Positions 1-9,472 of a DNA stretch of 58,474 nt are shown in pieces. The stretch's first letter is position 1. Each line of letters begins with the position of its first letter. Both the position numbers and the translations under genes were made by a program. The stretch spans positions 1 through 58,474 of the forward strand of contig NZ_RAWE01000043.1 in the NCBI RefSeq assembly GCF_003611695.1, given 5' to 3'. Below the pieces are notes generated by a model that saw only the letters and a list, made by a program, of their open reading frames with translations, searched no databases and was not told the origin of the DNA. The stretch is from Corallococcus carmarthensis (lineage in GTDB: Bacteria > Myxococcota > Myxococcia > Myxococcales > Myxococcaceae).

Positions 1-1361
1 GCGGCGGCGTCCGGGGCAGGGGCCGCGTCAGGCAGGGCGTCCGGCAACTCGCGGTCCAGGTTGCGCAGGCGCGGGTTGGACCACGCGACCGCGACGTTCG
101 TGAGCGTCAGCAGGCCCAGGACGATGAAGATGACGGCGATGCCGCGGCCCGGGCCCACGCCCAGCAGGCGGCCCATGGTGCTGGCGAGCGCGCCACCCGG
201 GGCCATGGCCGGCTCGAAGATGTCGTCCGCGAGCGGCCCCGCGAGGAGGGCCGCCAGCGGCGACATGCAGAGGACGATCATCCGCTTCACGGCGGCGGTG
301 CGGCCCTGGAGGTCCGCCGGAATCTTGCGCTGCCAGATGGACTGGCTGCCCGCCATCATCGGCGGCATGGAGAACAGGTAGAGCGCGGCGGCGGTGGCGA
401 CCAGCGGCACGCTGGGCGACGGCGCGGCCAGGAAGAGCACCAGGCCCGACACCAGCTGGAACCCCAGGATGCCGTGCAGCTGGTTCTTGGGACCGCCCCA
501 GACGCCCATGCCGACGGCGCCCAGGAGCGCGCCCACGCCCGCCACCGACGCGATGACGCCCAGCGTGGAGATGTCCGTGAAGGCGAGCACCAGCGGGGTG
601 ATGAGCAGCATCACCAGGTCCATGCACAGCACGGCCACGACGGTGAAGCTCAGCAGGCCCACGAGGCCCTTGCGCGAGCTGAGGAAGCTCCAGCCCTGCT
701 TCATCTCCGTGAGCAGCGACCCCTTGCCCTGCTGTCCCTCCGCGGAGGTGGTGGGACGCGGGAAGCGGACCATCAGGAGGGTGATGACGGCGAAGGTGAA
801 GCTGCAGACGTCCACCGACAGCACGCCCACCAGGCCCACGCTGTCGATGAGCGCTCCCGCGATGATGGGGGAGAGGATCTGGCTGGCGCCGCTGGCCACC
901 TCCGCCATGGCGTTGGCGCGGCCCAGGTGCTGCTTGGGCACGAGCAGCGTCACCGTGGCGAAGAAGGCCGGCCAGCGGAAGGCGCCGAAGCACGCGCCCA
1001 GCGACACGGGCAGGTAGAAGTGCCAGGGCTTGAGCTCGAACAGGCCCCGGCTGCTCGCCAGCACCATGCCGAAGATGATCAGCGTGCTGAAGCCGTTGCC
1101 CAGGTCCGCCAGCAGCATGGCGCGGCGGCGGTCCCACCGGTCGATGAGCGTTCCGGCCAGCGGGGACAGCACCACCATGGGCGCGATCGCGAAGAAGGCC
1201 AGCAGCGCGAACTGCGTGGTGGAGCGCGTGTCCAGGAACACCTTCGCGCCCACGCCGAAGGCGGTGAGGCCGGAGCCGAGGATCGAGATGAGCTGGCCGA
1301 ACCAGGTGATCCAGAAGACCCGCATGGGCTGGGTGATGGTCAGGCGTTGCGCGAGGCTCAT
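1..1361 (-). CDS. MFS exporter (C-terminal end cut by window edge)
   Basis: This is a multi-pass inner-membrane exporter of the major facilitator superfamily, closest in style to the EntS/MFS_3 group of siderophore and drug exporters. Translation from the ATG at 1361-1359 stays open for 453 codons to base 3, so only a short tail is missing. Hydrophobic helices recur throughout. The loop motif GTLIDRWDRRRAM (about residues 70-82) matches MFS motif A between helices 2 and 3. An AGGAG lies about 13 nt before the start. It is 92 nt downstream of the last PKS gene on the same strand, so export of the cluster product (self-protection) is the natural inference. A strong hairpin in the gap may lower its expression relative to the synthases. 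The substrate cannot be read from the sequence. Confidence 0.85.
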   Translation of the reverse strand, partial: MSLAQRLTITQPMRVFWITWFGQLISILGSGLTAFGVGAKVFLDTRSTTQFALLAFFAIAPMVVLSPLAGTLIDRWDRRRAMLLADLGNGFSTLIIFGMVLASSRGLFELKPWHFYLPVSLGACFGAFRWPAFFATVTLLVPKQHLGRANAMAEVASGASQILSPIIAGALIDSVGLVGVLSVDVCSFTFAVITLLMVRFPRPTTSAEGQQGKGSLLTEMKQGWSFLSSRKGLVGLLSFTVVAVLCMDLVMLLITPLVLAFTDISTLGVIASVAGVGALLGAVGMGVWGGPKNQLHGILGFQLVSGLVLFLAAPSPSVPLVATAAALYLFSMPPMMAGSQSIWQRKIPADLQGRTAAVKRMIVLCMSPLAALLAGPLADDIFEPAMAPGGALASTMGRLLGVGPGRGIAVIFIVLGLLTLTNVAVAWSNPRLRNLDRELPDALPDAAPAPDAA

Positions 1362-1397
1362 TCCAAGTCTCTTTCTCCTGGGGGGCAGGAGGGTCAA

Positions 1398-1435
1398 GGG
1401 CCCGCGCACCGTACTACGGGAGTGCGCGCGGGCCC
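1398..1435 (-). terminator. GC-rich hairpin between PKS and MFS genes
   Basis: An inverted repeat pairs GGGCCCGCGCAC (1398-1409) with GTGCGCGCGGGCCC (1422-1435). This gives eight base pairs plus four more with a 2-nt bulge, around a 12-nt loop. There is no T-run, so it is either a partial terminator or an RNA-stability hairpin within the operon. Confidence 0.45.
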
Positions 1436-1453
1436 GGCGTTCCTAGGGGGATT

Positions 1454-4400
1454 TCAGCCCTGCTCCAGCTCCGCGAGCATGGCTTCCAGCGCTTCGGGGT
1501 CGAGCTGGCTGGCGCTCGCCTCCACGATGGCCACCGTCATCACCTCCACGGTGGGGGACTCGAAGAGGGCGCGCATGGACAACTCGACCTGGAAGGCCTC
1601 GCGGATGCGCGACAACAGCTGCACGCCCAGGAGCGAGTGGCCACCCAGTTCGAAGAAGTTGTCGGTGATTCCCACCGACTCCACGCCCAGCAGGTCCTGC
1701 CAGAGCGCGGCGACCTTCTCCTCGGTCTCGTCGCGCGGAGCGACGAAGGCGTTGGCGAGCGGGGGCCGCGGGTGCTTGCCGCTGGCGCTTCCGCTCGCGC
1801 GGGAGACGGAGGTGCCGTCGCGCGCCACCTGACGCCGCGCCTCCAGCGAGCCGAGCGTCGCGAGGAAGCGGCCACCGGTGGGCTGGGTGAGCAGCGCACG
1901 CAGGATGCGGAAGCCCTCGGCGGGAGAGATGACGGCGTCGGGCTTGAAGCCTTCGCCCACGCCCCACACGTCCCAGTCCACGGTGTACCAGCGGGTGCCA
2001 CCCTGACGGGCCTGACGGGCCGCCACCGCGTCCATGCCGGCGTGCGCCGCCGCCACCGCGCTGACCGCCATGCCGCCCAGCACCACGGTGAGGGAGGACT
2101 GCACCACGACGAAGTCCGGACGCCGCGATGCCAGGGCTTCCGCCAGCTGCGTGAGGCCCCCGAAGCGGCCGGCCAGCAGCGGGGTGGTGGACTCCGGCGT
2201 GGCCTCGCCCACGGCGATGCGGGTGGCCATGCCGCCGTCGCCCGCGGCGTAGAAGACGCCATCGATGCGGCCGAACCGCGCCTCCGCGACCTGCAATGCC
2301 TTGTCGAGCTGACCCGGTGCGCCCGCGTCCGCGCGCAGCGCCAGCACCTGCGCGCCTGACCGCTCCAGCGCGCTCAGGCGCTCGATGGCCTTGGCCGTCG
2401 CGTCCTGGGCGTCATGGCCCGTGCGCCACGCGTCCCATTCACCAGGAGCGGGGAGCGTGCGGCGAGACAGCAGCACCAGCTTCGGCTTCACCGCCTGCGT
2501 GAGCTGCTCCGCGAGCGCGAGTCCCACGCGGCCCAGGCCGCCGACGATGACGTAGACACCACCATCCTTGAGGCCGCCTTGAGTGGCGCCCGTCGTGGAC
2601 GCGGTGCCGTGGGAGGCGTCCGGTCCCGTGGCGCCAGAAGGCGGCGCTCCCAGGGTTGTCGTGCCGAGCACCGGCGCGGCGGCGGACGTGGCGCTGTTGG
2701 CCATCCCCTGCGCGGGAGCTCCGTTGCTGGACGAGGTGCCAGCGGGCGCCGCGCTCGGAAGGTCGATGGTCTCGAAGGACTCGACGTGGCGGTACGGGCC
2801 ACGCAGCGCGACCACCGGGTCCTTGCCGGTGGCCAGCTCCGTCACCAGCCGCTCCAGCCACGGGCCTGCCGCGGCTTCATCCGGCGCGGGCCAGGTGACG
2901 TCGACGGCGCGCACGGTGAGGCCGGGATACTCCTGCGGCAGCACGCGGCTCGTGCCCACGGCGGCGGCCTGCCAGGGAAGCAGCGGCTCCTCGCCCGTGA
3001 CGTCGTGGGCGCCGGTGGTCACGACATCCAGCGTGACGGGCGTCTTCGCGGCGCCCGGGCCCAGGGCCTTCGCCACCGCGAGCAGCCCGTGGAACGACGT
3101 CGCGAGCCCCGACTCCAGGTCGCGCGGCTCCTTCACCAACGGCCACAGGTACGCGATGTGCGCGGGCGTCCACTCCTCACCGCGCAGCCGCTCCAGGTGC
3201 TCGCTCACCGCGTCGGGTGAGGCCACGTCCACGGCGAAGCGCTTCGTCACCGGATCCGACGCGCCCTGGCCCGCGACGAGCGACACCACGTCCGCGCCCG
3301 CCTGGCGCAGCCGCTCCGTCACGCGCGTGGCCACCGGCGTGTCCGCCTCCAGCACCAGCCAGCGCTGACCGGCCAGCGACGGAACCTGCGGCGAGGCGCG
3401 CGTGCGCGGCCACGTGGGAACGGTCACCTCCACACCCTGCGCGGTGGCAGCCCGTGCGGCGACGGCGGCGCGGGGCAGCGCGGGCGGCGGACCCTTGAGC
3501 AGGTCGTAGCGCTCGCGCTGGAAGGGGTAGGAGGGCAGGGGGATGCGGCGGCGGGCCTCGCCCTTGTAGATGCGGCCAGCGGTCGACTTCGCACCCGCGA
3601 GCCACAGCTTCGCGAACGCGTCCGCGGCGTGCGTGAGCGCGTCCTGCTGGGCGTCGCGCGGCGCGGGCAGCGTCGTGAGGATGGCCGGGAAGGTGCCCTC
3701 CTGGGCGTTGCGGCGCACCAGCGTGGCCAGCGCGTTGCCGGGACCGACCTCCAGGAAGACGTGCTCGGGGTCGTTCAACAGCAGCGTCGCCGAGTCCTGG
3801 AAGCGCACGGCGTCGCGCAGGTGGCGGGCCCAGTACGCCGGGCTCACCGCGTCCTCGGGCGTCACCCAGGTGCCGGTGACGTTGGACAGGTAGAGGTCCT
3901 TCGGCTCCTTGCGCGCGACCTTCGCCACCGCCTGGCGGAACTCCTCCACGATGGGGTCCATCATCGTGGAGTGGAAGGCGTGCGACGTGTGCAGCCGCGA
4001 CACCTCCACCTTCTGGGCCTCCAGCTTCGCCTGGAGCGCGTCCACCGCGTCGGTGGGGCCCGCCACGACGGTGAAGCCCGGCGCGTTGACGGCGGCCACG
4101 GAGATGCGCGCGTCCATCAGCGGCGCCAGCGCCTCCGGCGTCAGCCGCACGGACAGCATGGAGCCCGCGGGCAGGGACTGCATCAGCCGGCCGCGCGTGG
4201 CCACCAGCGCCAGCGCGTCGTCCAGGGTGAACACGCCAGACAGGCACGCGGCCACGTACTCACCGATGCTGTGGCCCACCATCGCCTGCGGCGTCACGCC
4301 CCAGGATGCCCACAGCTTCGCGAGCGCGTACTCGATGACGAACAGCGCGGGCTGCGTGAGGGACGTCTGCTTGAGCTGCTCGGTGGCCTTCTCGCGCCCG

Positions 4401-6154
4401 TCCGCGGGCGGATAGAGCACCGTGCGCAGGTCCAGGCCCAGGTGCGGCTTGAGCTTCTCCGCGCAGGCGTCCACCTCCGTGCGGAAGGCGGGCTCCTGCT
4501 CGTAGAGGCCCCGGCCCATGTCCACGTACTGCGAACCCTGGCCGGAGAAGAGGAACACCACCGGACGGCGCGTGTTGAGGCCGGATCCGCCCAAGAGCCG
4601 CCGCGCATCCCGCAGCGCCGCCTTCGCGTCCGCGACGTCCTTCACCACCACCGCGCGGCGGTGCTCGTGCGCGTGGCGGCCCACCTGGAGCGTGTAGGCC
4701 ACGTCCGCCAGGGACACGTTCGGGTTCGCGTCCAGGTGCGCGGCCAGCCGCTCCGTCGCCGCGTCCAGGGCCGCGGGCGTGCGGCCGGACAGGGGCAGCA
4801 CGTGCCACGCGCGGCGCGACGGCGCGGGGGCGGCGGTCTTCGGCGCCTCCTCCAGGATGACGTGCGTGTTGGTGCCGCCGATGCCGAAGGCGCTCACGCC
4901 CGCGCGGCGCGGCCCGTTCGCGGAGGCCCACGGCCGGGGCTGCGAGGGCACGAAGAAGGGCCCGCCGTCGAAGTCGATGACCGGGTTGGCCTGCTGGAAG
5001 TGGGGGCTCGCGGGAATCTCGCCGTGCTCCATGGCGAGCACCGTCTTCACCACGCCCGCGATGCCGGCCGCCGCGTCCAGGTGCCCGATGGCCGCCTTGA
5101 GCGAGCCCAGCGCCACGCGCTTCTGGCCCGTCTCCTTGCCGCCGAAGGCCTGGTTGAGCGCGGCCACCTCTATCGGGTCGCCCAGCGGGGTGCCCGTCGC
5201 GTGGGCCTCCACGTACTGGATGTCGTCCGGCGTGACGCCGGAGATGGCGAGCGCCTCCGCGATGACCGCGGCCTGGCCCTCCACGCTGGGGGCGGTGAAG
5301 CCCACCTTGCCCGCGCCGTCGTTGTTCACCGCCGTGCCCAGCAGCACGCCGTGGATGGTGTCGCCGTCCTTCAGCGCATCCGACAGCCGCTTGAGCACCA
5401 CCACGGCCGCGCCCGCGCCGCGCACGGTGCCGTTGGCCTTCGCGTCGAACGCGCGGCAGTAGCCGTCCGGCGAGAAGATCATCCCCTCCTGGTAGAGGTA
5501 GCCCGCCGTCTGCGGGAACGACACGGACGAGCCGCCCGCGAGCGCCATGTCGCTCTCGCCGGACAGCAGGCTCTGGCACGCCAGGTGGAGCGCCACCAGC
5601 GAGCTGGAGCACGCCGTCTGCACCGTCGCGGAGGGGCCGCGCAGGCCCAGCCGGTGGGACACGCGCGTCGCCACGTAGTCCTTGTCGTTGGCCAGCATCA
5701 CGCCGAACGAACCGGCCGCGTCCATCAGGTCCGGCTGCCGCATCAGCGCGCGCAGCAGGTACGAGCTCAAGCTCACGCTCGCGTAGACGGCCACCGCGCC
5801 CTTGAAGCGGCCCGGGTCATAGCCGGCGTTGTCCAGCGACTCCCACGCGCACTCCATGAAGATGCGCTGCTGGGGGTCCATCACCTCCGCCTCGCGCGGG
5901 CTGTAGCCGAAGAGGCCCGCGTCGAACTCCGTCGCGCCCTCCAGCACGTAGCTGGAGCGCACCCACTGCGGATGTGCGCGCAGGGCCTGGGGAACGCCCA
6001 CTTCGTCCAGCTCCGCGTCCGTGGGCACGCGGCGCGCGTCGCCGCCGCGCCGGAGCATCTCCCAGAAGCCCTCCAGCGTCTGCGCACCCGGGAAGCGGCC
6101 CGACAGGCCGACGATCGCGATGCGCTCCTCGCCACCACCCACTGCGTCACTCAT
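1454..6154 (-). CDS. Type I polyketide synthase, KS-AT-KR-ACP (last module of the line)
   Basis: This 1566-aa modular PKS extends the chain by one malonyl unit. Order: KS (about 14-440) with TACSSSL active-site Cys182 and both His motifs (VEAHATGT, IGHLDAAAG); AT (about 530-820) with GHSIGEY and HAFH, the malonyl-CoA signature; KR (catalytic half about 1195-1400); ACP with GGHSLLG (Ser about 1507). The KR keeps GGLGRVG for NADPH, but the usual active-site Tyr-x3-Asn reads Val-x3-His (AVAAAHAGMDA), so it is probably inactive. A Ser/Thr/Ala/Gly-rich linker of about 60 residues splits the KR structural and catalytic halves. The start MSDAVG overlaps the upstream NRPS stop by 8 nt (ATGAGTGA) with GGAG 9 nt before it; a longer in-frame extension to 6229 would lie inside the NRPS gene and is rejected. 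No thioesterase follows the ACP. Confidence 0.93.
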   Translation of the reverse strand: MSDAVGGGEERIAIVGLSGRFPGAQTLEGFWEMLRRGGDARRVPTDAELDEVGVPQALRAHPQWVRSSYVLEGATEFDAGLFGYSPREAEVMDPQQRIFMECAWESLDNAGYDPGRFKGAVAVYASVSLSSYLLRALMRQPDLMDAAGSFGVMLANDKDYVATRVSHRLGLRGPSATVQTACSSSLVALHLACQSLLSGESDMALAGGSSVSFPQTAGYLYQEGMIFSPDGYCRAFDAKANGTVRGAGAAVVVLKRLSDALKDGDTIHGVLLGTAVNNDGAGKVGFTAPSVEGQAAVIAEALAISGVTPDDIQYVEAHATGTPLGDPIEVAALNQAFGGKETGQKRVALGSLKAAIGHLDAAAGIAGVVKTVLAMEHGEIPASPHFQQANPVIDFDGGPFFVPSQPRPWASANGPRRAGVSAFGIGGTNTHVILEEAPKTAAPAPSRRAWHVLPLSGRTPAALDAATERLAAHLDANPNVSLADVAYTLQVGRHAHEHRRAVVVKDVADAKAALRDARRLLGGSGLNTRRPVVFLFSGQGSQYVDMGRGLYEQEPAFRTEVDACAEKLKPHLGLDLRTVLYPPADGREKATEQLKQTSLTQPALFVIEYALAKLWASWGVTPQAMVGHSIGEYVAACLSGVFTLDDALALVATRGRLMQSLPAGSMLSVRLTPEALAPLMDARISVAAVNAPGFTVVAGPTDAVDALQAKLEAQKVEVSRLHTSHAFHSTMMDPIVEEFRQAVAKVARKEPKDLYLSNVTGTWVTPEDAVSPAYWARHLRDAVRFQDSATLLLNDPEHVFLEVGPGNALATLVRRNAQEGTFPAILTTLPAPRDAQQDALTHAADAFAKLWLAGAKSTAGRIYKGEARRRIPLPSYPFQRERYDLLKGPPPALPRAAVAARAATAQGVEVTVPTWPRTRASPQVPSLAGQRWLVLEADTPVATRVTERLRQAGADVVSLVAGQGASDPVTKRFAVDVASPDAVSEHLERLRGEEWTPAHIAYLWPLVKEPRDLESGLATSFHGLLAVAKALGPGAAKTPVTLDVVTTGAHDVTGEEPLLPWQAAAVGTSRVLPQEYPGLTVRAVDVTWPAPDEAAAGPWLERLVTELATGKDPVVALRGPYRHVESFETIDLPSAAPAGTSSSNGAPAQGMANSATSAAAPVLGTTTLGAPPSGATGPDASHGTASTTGATQGGLKDGGVYVIVGGLGRVGLALAEQLTQAVKPKLVLLSRRTLPAPGEWDAWRTGHDAQDATAKAIERLSALERSGAQVLALRADAGAPGQLDKALQVAEARFGRIDGVFYAAGDGGMATRIAVGEATPESTTPLLAGRFGGLTQLAEALASRRPDFVVVQSSLTVVLGGMAVSAVAAAHAGMDAVAARQARQGGTRWYTVDWDVWGVGEGFKPDAVISPAEGFRILRALLTQPTGGRFLATLGSLEARRQVARDGTSVSRASGSASGKHPRPPLANAFVAPRDETEEKVAALWQDLLGVESVGITDNFFELGGHSLLGVQLLSRIREAFQVELSMRALFESPTVEVMTVAIVEASASQLDPEALEAMLAELEQG

Positions 6155-9100
6155 CCGCGTCTCCATCCGTTTCCACCCGACCGCGCGAGGCCCCCGCGCG
6201 GCGGTTGACCGTGCGTCGCGCCTCGGCACGGGAGCGGCCTGCCTGCGCCGCGTCCTCCGAGGGCGTGTCCTCCCGGCGCGACAGCCGCGCCGCCAGTGCC
6301 CGCACGGTGGGGTACTGGAAGAGGTCCGTGAGCGCCAGCGTCACGCCCAGCTCCGCCGTCAGTCGGCGGTGGAGCTGGAGGGCAAGCAGCGAATTGCCAC
6401 CCAGCTCGAAGAAGGGGTCGTCCAGGCCCACCTTTTCCACGTGGAGCAGGTCCTTCCACGCCTGGGCGAGCTGCTGCTCGATGGCCGTCCCCGGCGCCAC
6501 GAAGGGCCGCGCCGGATCCGTCCCACCCAGCTCCGGCGCGGGCAGCGCCTTGCGGTCCGCCTTGCCGTTGGGGCTGAGCGGCATGCGCTCCAGCACCACG
6601 ACGTTGGACGGGACCATGTACTCGGGCAGGCGCTCCAGCAGGTATGTGCGCAGCGCCGCGGCCTCCGGCTTCGCGTCCTTGCCGGTGACGTAGGCCACCA
6701 GCCGCTTCTGGCCCGGCCGGTCCTCGCGCGCGAGCACCACCGCCTGGCGCACCGTGGGGTGCTTCTCCAGCGAGGATTCAATCTCGCCCAGCTCGATGCG
6801 CAGGCCGCGGATCTTCACCTGGAAGTCCGCGCGGCCCAGGTACTCGATTTCGCCGTCCGGCAGCCACCGCGCCACGTCGCCCGTGCGGTACATGCGCGCG
6901 CCCGGCACCGTCGCGTACGGGTCCGGGATGAAGCGCTCCGCCGTGAGCGAGGGCCGCGCGAGGTAGCCGCGCCCCACCTGCACACCGCCGATATACAGCT
7001 CGCCCGCAGCGCCCTGGGGCACCGGCTGGAACTCCGCGTCCAGGATGCGGATCTGCGTGTTGTCCACCGGCCGGCCAATGGGCACGGAGCGGCGGCCGTC
7101 ATTGGCCTTGCACGCGTGGAACGTCACGTCCACCGCGGCCTCGGTGGGGCCGTAGAGGTTGTGCAGCCCCGCGCCGGGCAGCGTGCGCAGGCACAGCTCC
7201 TTCAGCTCCAGGGGCAGCGCTTCACCGCTGCACACCACGCGCTGGAGCGACGTGCACCCGGCCACGTCCGGCTCGTCCAGGAAGGCCTGGAGCATGGAGG
7301 GCACGAAGTGCAGCGTGGTGACGGACGCGGAAGCAATCAGCGCCTTGAGGTAGCCCGGGTCCTGGTGCCCGCCGGGCTTCGCGACCACCAGCTTCGCGCC
7401 GGTCATCAGCGGCCAGAAGAACTCCCAGACGGACACGTCGAAGCTGAACGGCGTCTTCTGGAGCACCACGTCCCGCGGCGTGAGCCGGTAGGCGGACTGC
7501 ATCCACAAGAGGCGGTTCACCACCGGGCCGTGGGCGTTCATCGCGCCCTTGGGGCGGCCCGTGCTGCCGGACGTGAAGATGATGTACGCCAGCGAGTCCG
7601 GCGTGGCCGTGGGCGCGGGCGCGGTGGTGGGCTCGCGGGCAATCTCCTCCCAGCCCGTGTCCAGCTTCACCACCTTCGCGTCCGACGCAGGCAGCCGCGC
7701 CAGGAGCCGCTCCTGCACCAGCAGCACCGGCGGACGCGCGTCCTCCAGCATCCAGCCCAGGCGCTCCTGCGGATAGCCGGGGTCGAGCGGCACGTACGCG
7801 CCGCCCGCCTTCAGCGTGCCCAAGAGGCCCACCACCATCTCCAGCGACCGCTCCACGCACAGGCCCACGCGGACCTCCGGTCCCACGCCGTGCTTGCGCA
7901 GCGCGTGCGCCAGCTGGTTCGCGCGGGCGTCCAGCTCCCGGTAGGTGAGGCGGCTGCCCTCGAACTCCAGGGCGACGGCGTCCGGCGTGCGCGCCACCTG
8001 CTCGGCGATGAGCGACGTGAGCGTCGCCTCCGGCGGGTGGGGGACGGCGGTGTCGTTCCAGTCCTTCAGCACGCGCTGGCGCTCGGCGGAAGGCAGCAGC
8101 GGCAGGCGGGAGAGGGACTGGTCCGGCTCGGCGACGATGCCTTCCAGCAGCGTCAGGTAGTGGCCCAGGAGCCGCTCCGCCGTGGAGCGCTCGAAGAGGT
8201 CGGTGCTGTACTCGGCGATGACGCGCAGGCCCTGCGGCAGGTCCACCAGCAGCAGGGACAGGTCGTACTTCGTGGTGCCGGTGTCCACCGGCTTCGCCTC
8301 CATCAGGACGCCCGGGGCCTCCAGGGCCGGCATGGGCGCGTTCTGGAGGACGAACATCACCTGGAAGATGGGCGAGTGGCTGAGGTGCCTCTCCGGCTTG
8401 AGCGCGTCCACCAGCCGCTCGAAGGGGATGTCCTGGTGCGCGTACGCGTCCAGCGTGGACTCGTGCACGCGGCGCAGCAGCTCCTTGAACGTGGGCTTGC
8501 CGGACAGGTCCGAGCGCAGCGCCAGCATGTTCACGAACAGGCCGATGAGCCCTTCCACCTCCGCGCGCGGACGGCCCGCGATGGGCGTGCCCACCACGAT
8601 GTCGTCCTGCCCGGTGTAGCGCGACAAGAGCACGTTGAACGCGGACAGCAGCGTCACGAAGAGCGTGCGGCCCTCGCGCTGCCCCAGCGCCTTGAGCGCC
8701 TGGGTGAGGGCGGGGGACAGGTGCATCACCTGCCGTTCGCCCTTGGAGGTCATCAGCGCCGGGCGCGGCTTGTCCGCGGGCAGCTCCAGCAGCGCGTGCG
8801 GGTTGAGGCGGTTCTTCCAGTAGGTGAGCTGGCGCTCCAGCTCCGCGCCCTGGAGCCAGTCCTTCTGCCACACCGCCCAGTCCGCGTACTGCAGGGGCAG
8901 CGGCTTCAGCGGCGAGGGCTGACCCTCCAGGCACGCGCGGTACAGCATGGCCAGCTCGTGCACGAGCACGCCCATGGACCAGCCGTCGGAGACGATGTGG
9001 TGCTGATCCACCAGCAGCACCTGCTCGCCGTTGCCCAGCAGCATCAGCACCGCGCGGAGCAGCGGCCCCTGCTCCAGGCTGAAGGGCTGCTGCGCGAGCA

Positions 9101-9470
9101 TCACCACGCGCCGCTGCGCCTCGGCCTCGCGCTCGGACACCGGCAGCCCCTGGAGGTCCATCACCTCCAGCGGCACTTCCCCCGTGGAGGCGATGATCTG
9201 CACGGCCCCGCCTTCACGCTCCTGGAAGGTGGTGCGCAGCGTGTCGTGCCGCTCCACCAGCAGGGCCAGGGCGCGGCGCAGCGCGTCCGTGTCCACGGCG
9301 CCCGTCAGGCGCACCGCGGTGGGCATGTGGAACGCCGCGCTGCCGGGGCTCCACTTGTCCAGGAACCACATCCGCTCCTGCGCGAAGGACAGGGGCGCCT
9401 GCTTGGCGGCAGGGCGCGACTTGTCCTTCAGGAGCTGCGCCAGGCGTGCTCGCTTCTCTTCGGGCGTCAT
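6147..9470 (-). CDS. NRPS module C-A-PCP, predicted to activate L-serine
   Basis: This 1107-aa synthetase adds one amino acid to the growing chain. An N-terminal helical stretch (KRARLAQLLKDKSR) looks like a docking segment. The C domain (about 25-455) has an intact HHIVSDG. The A domain (about 480-985) has YIIFTSGSTGRPKG, YGPTE and YRTGD. The PCP carries GGNSLLA (Ser about 1024). Specificity positions read from FDVSVWE, TTLHFVPSM, RVVCSGEAL, LHNLYGPTEAAVDV and the NGK lysine give D-V-W-H-V-S-L-V-D-K, which matches the serine code (EntF: DVWHFSLVDK). No epimerisation or cyclisation domain is present, so serine should enter unmodified. The gene starts 2 nt after the upstream PKS stop and ends overlapping the downstream PKS start, so the three are translationally linked. 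Confidence 0.93.
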   Translation of the reverse strand: MTPEEKRARLAQLLKDKSRPAAKQAPLSFAQERMWFLDKWSPGSAAFHMPTAVRLTGAVDTDALRRALALLVERHDTLRTTFQEREGGAVQIIASTGEVPLEVMDLQGLPVSEREAEAQRRVVMLAQQPFSLEQGPLLRAVLMLLGNGEQVLLVDQHHIVSDGWSMGVLVHELAMLYRACLEGQPSPLKPLPLQYADWAVWQKDWLQGAELERQLTYWKNRLNPHALLELPADKPRPALMTSKGERQVMHLSPALTQALKALGQREGRTLFVTLLSAFNVLLSRYTGQDDIVVGTPIAGRPRAEVEGLIGLFVNMLALRSDLSGKPTFKELLRRVHESTLDAYAHQDIPFERLVDALKPERHLSHSPIFQVMFVLQNAPMPALEAPGVLMEAKPVDTGTTKYDLSLLLVDLPQGLRVIAEYSTDLFERSTAERLLGHYLTLLEGIVAEPDQSLSRLPLLPSAERQRVLKDWNDTAVPHPPEATLTSLIAEQVARTPDAVALEFEGSRLTYRELDARANQLAHALRKHGVGPEVRVGLCVERSLEMVVGLLGTLKAGGAYVPLDPGYPQERLGWMLEDARPPVLLVQERLLARLPASDAKVVKLDTGWEEIAREPTTAPAPTATPDSLAYIIFTSGSTGRPKGAMNAHGPVVNRLLWMQSAYRLTPRDVVLQKTPFSFDVSVWEFFWPLMTGAKLVVAKPGGHQDPGYLKALIASASVTTLHFVPSMLQAFLDEPDVAGCTSLQRVVCSGEALPLELKELCLRTLPGAGLHNLYGPTEAAVDVTFHACKANDGRRSVPIGRPVDNTQIRILDAEFQPVPQGAAGELYIGGVQVGRGYLARPSLTAERFIPDPYATVPGARMYRTGDVARWLPDGEIEYLGRADFQVKIRGLRIELGEIESSLEKHPTVRQAVVLAREDRPGQKRLVAYVTGKDAKPEAAALRTYLLERLPEYMVPSNVVVLERMPLSPNGKADRKALPAPELGGTDPARPFVAPGTAIEQQLAQAWKDLLHVEKVGLDDPFFELGGNSLLALQLHRRLTAELGVTLALTDLFQYPTVRALAARLSRREDTPSEDAAQAGRSRAEARRTVNRRAGASRGRVETDGDADE

Positions 9471-9472
9471 GT

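Noticed and set aside
28-1137. Minus-strand frame of 369 codons at the left edge
   Set aside because: It is a frame-shifted shadow of the MFS gene, whose own frame is open from 1361 to the window edge and encodes clear transmembrane helices.
6147-9470. Threonine rather than serine as the substrate of this A domain (to link with the Thr leader and ThrRS)
   Set aside because: The pocket reads D-V-W-H-V-S-L-V-D-K, the serine pattern, not the threonine pattern (DFWNIGMVHK). The Thr system is over 45 kb away and there is no evidence of a link.
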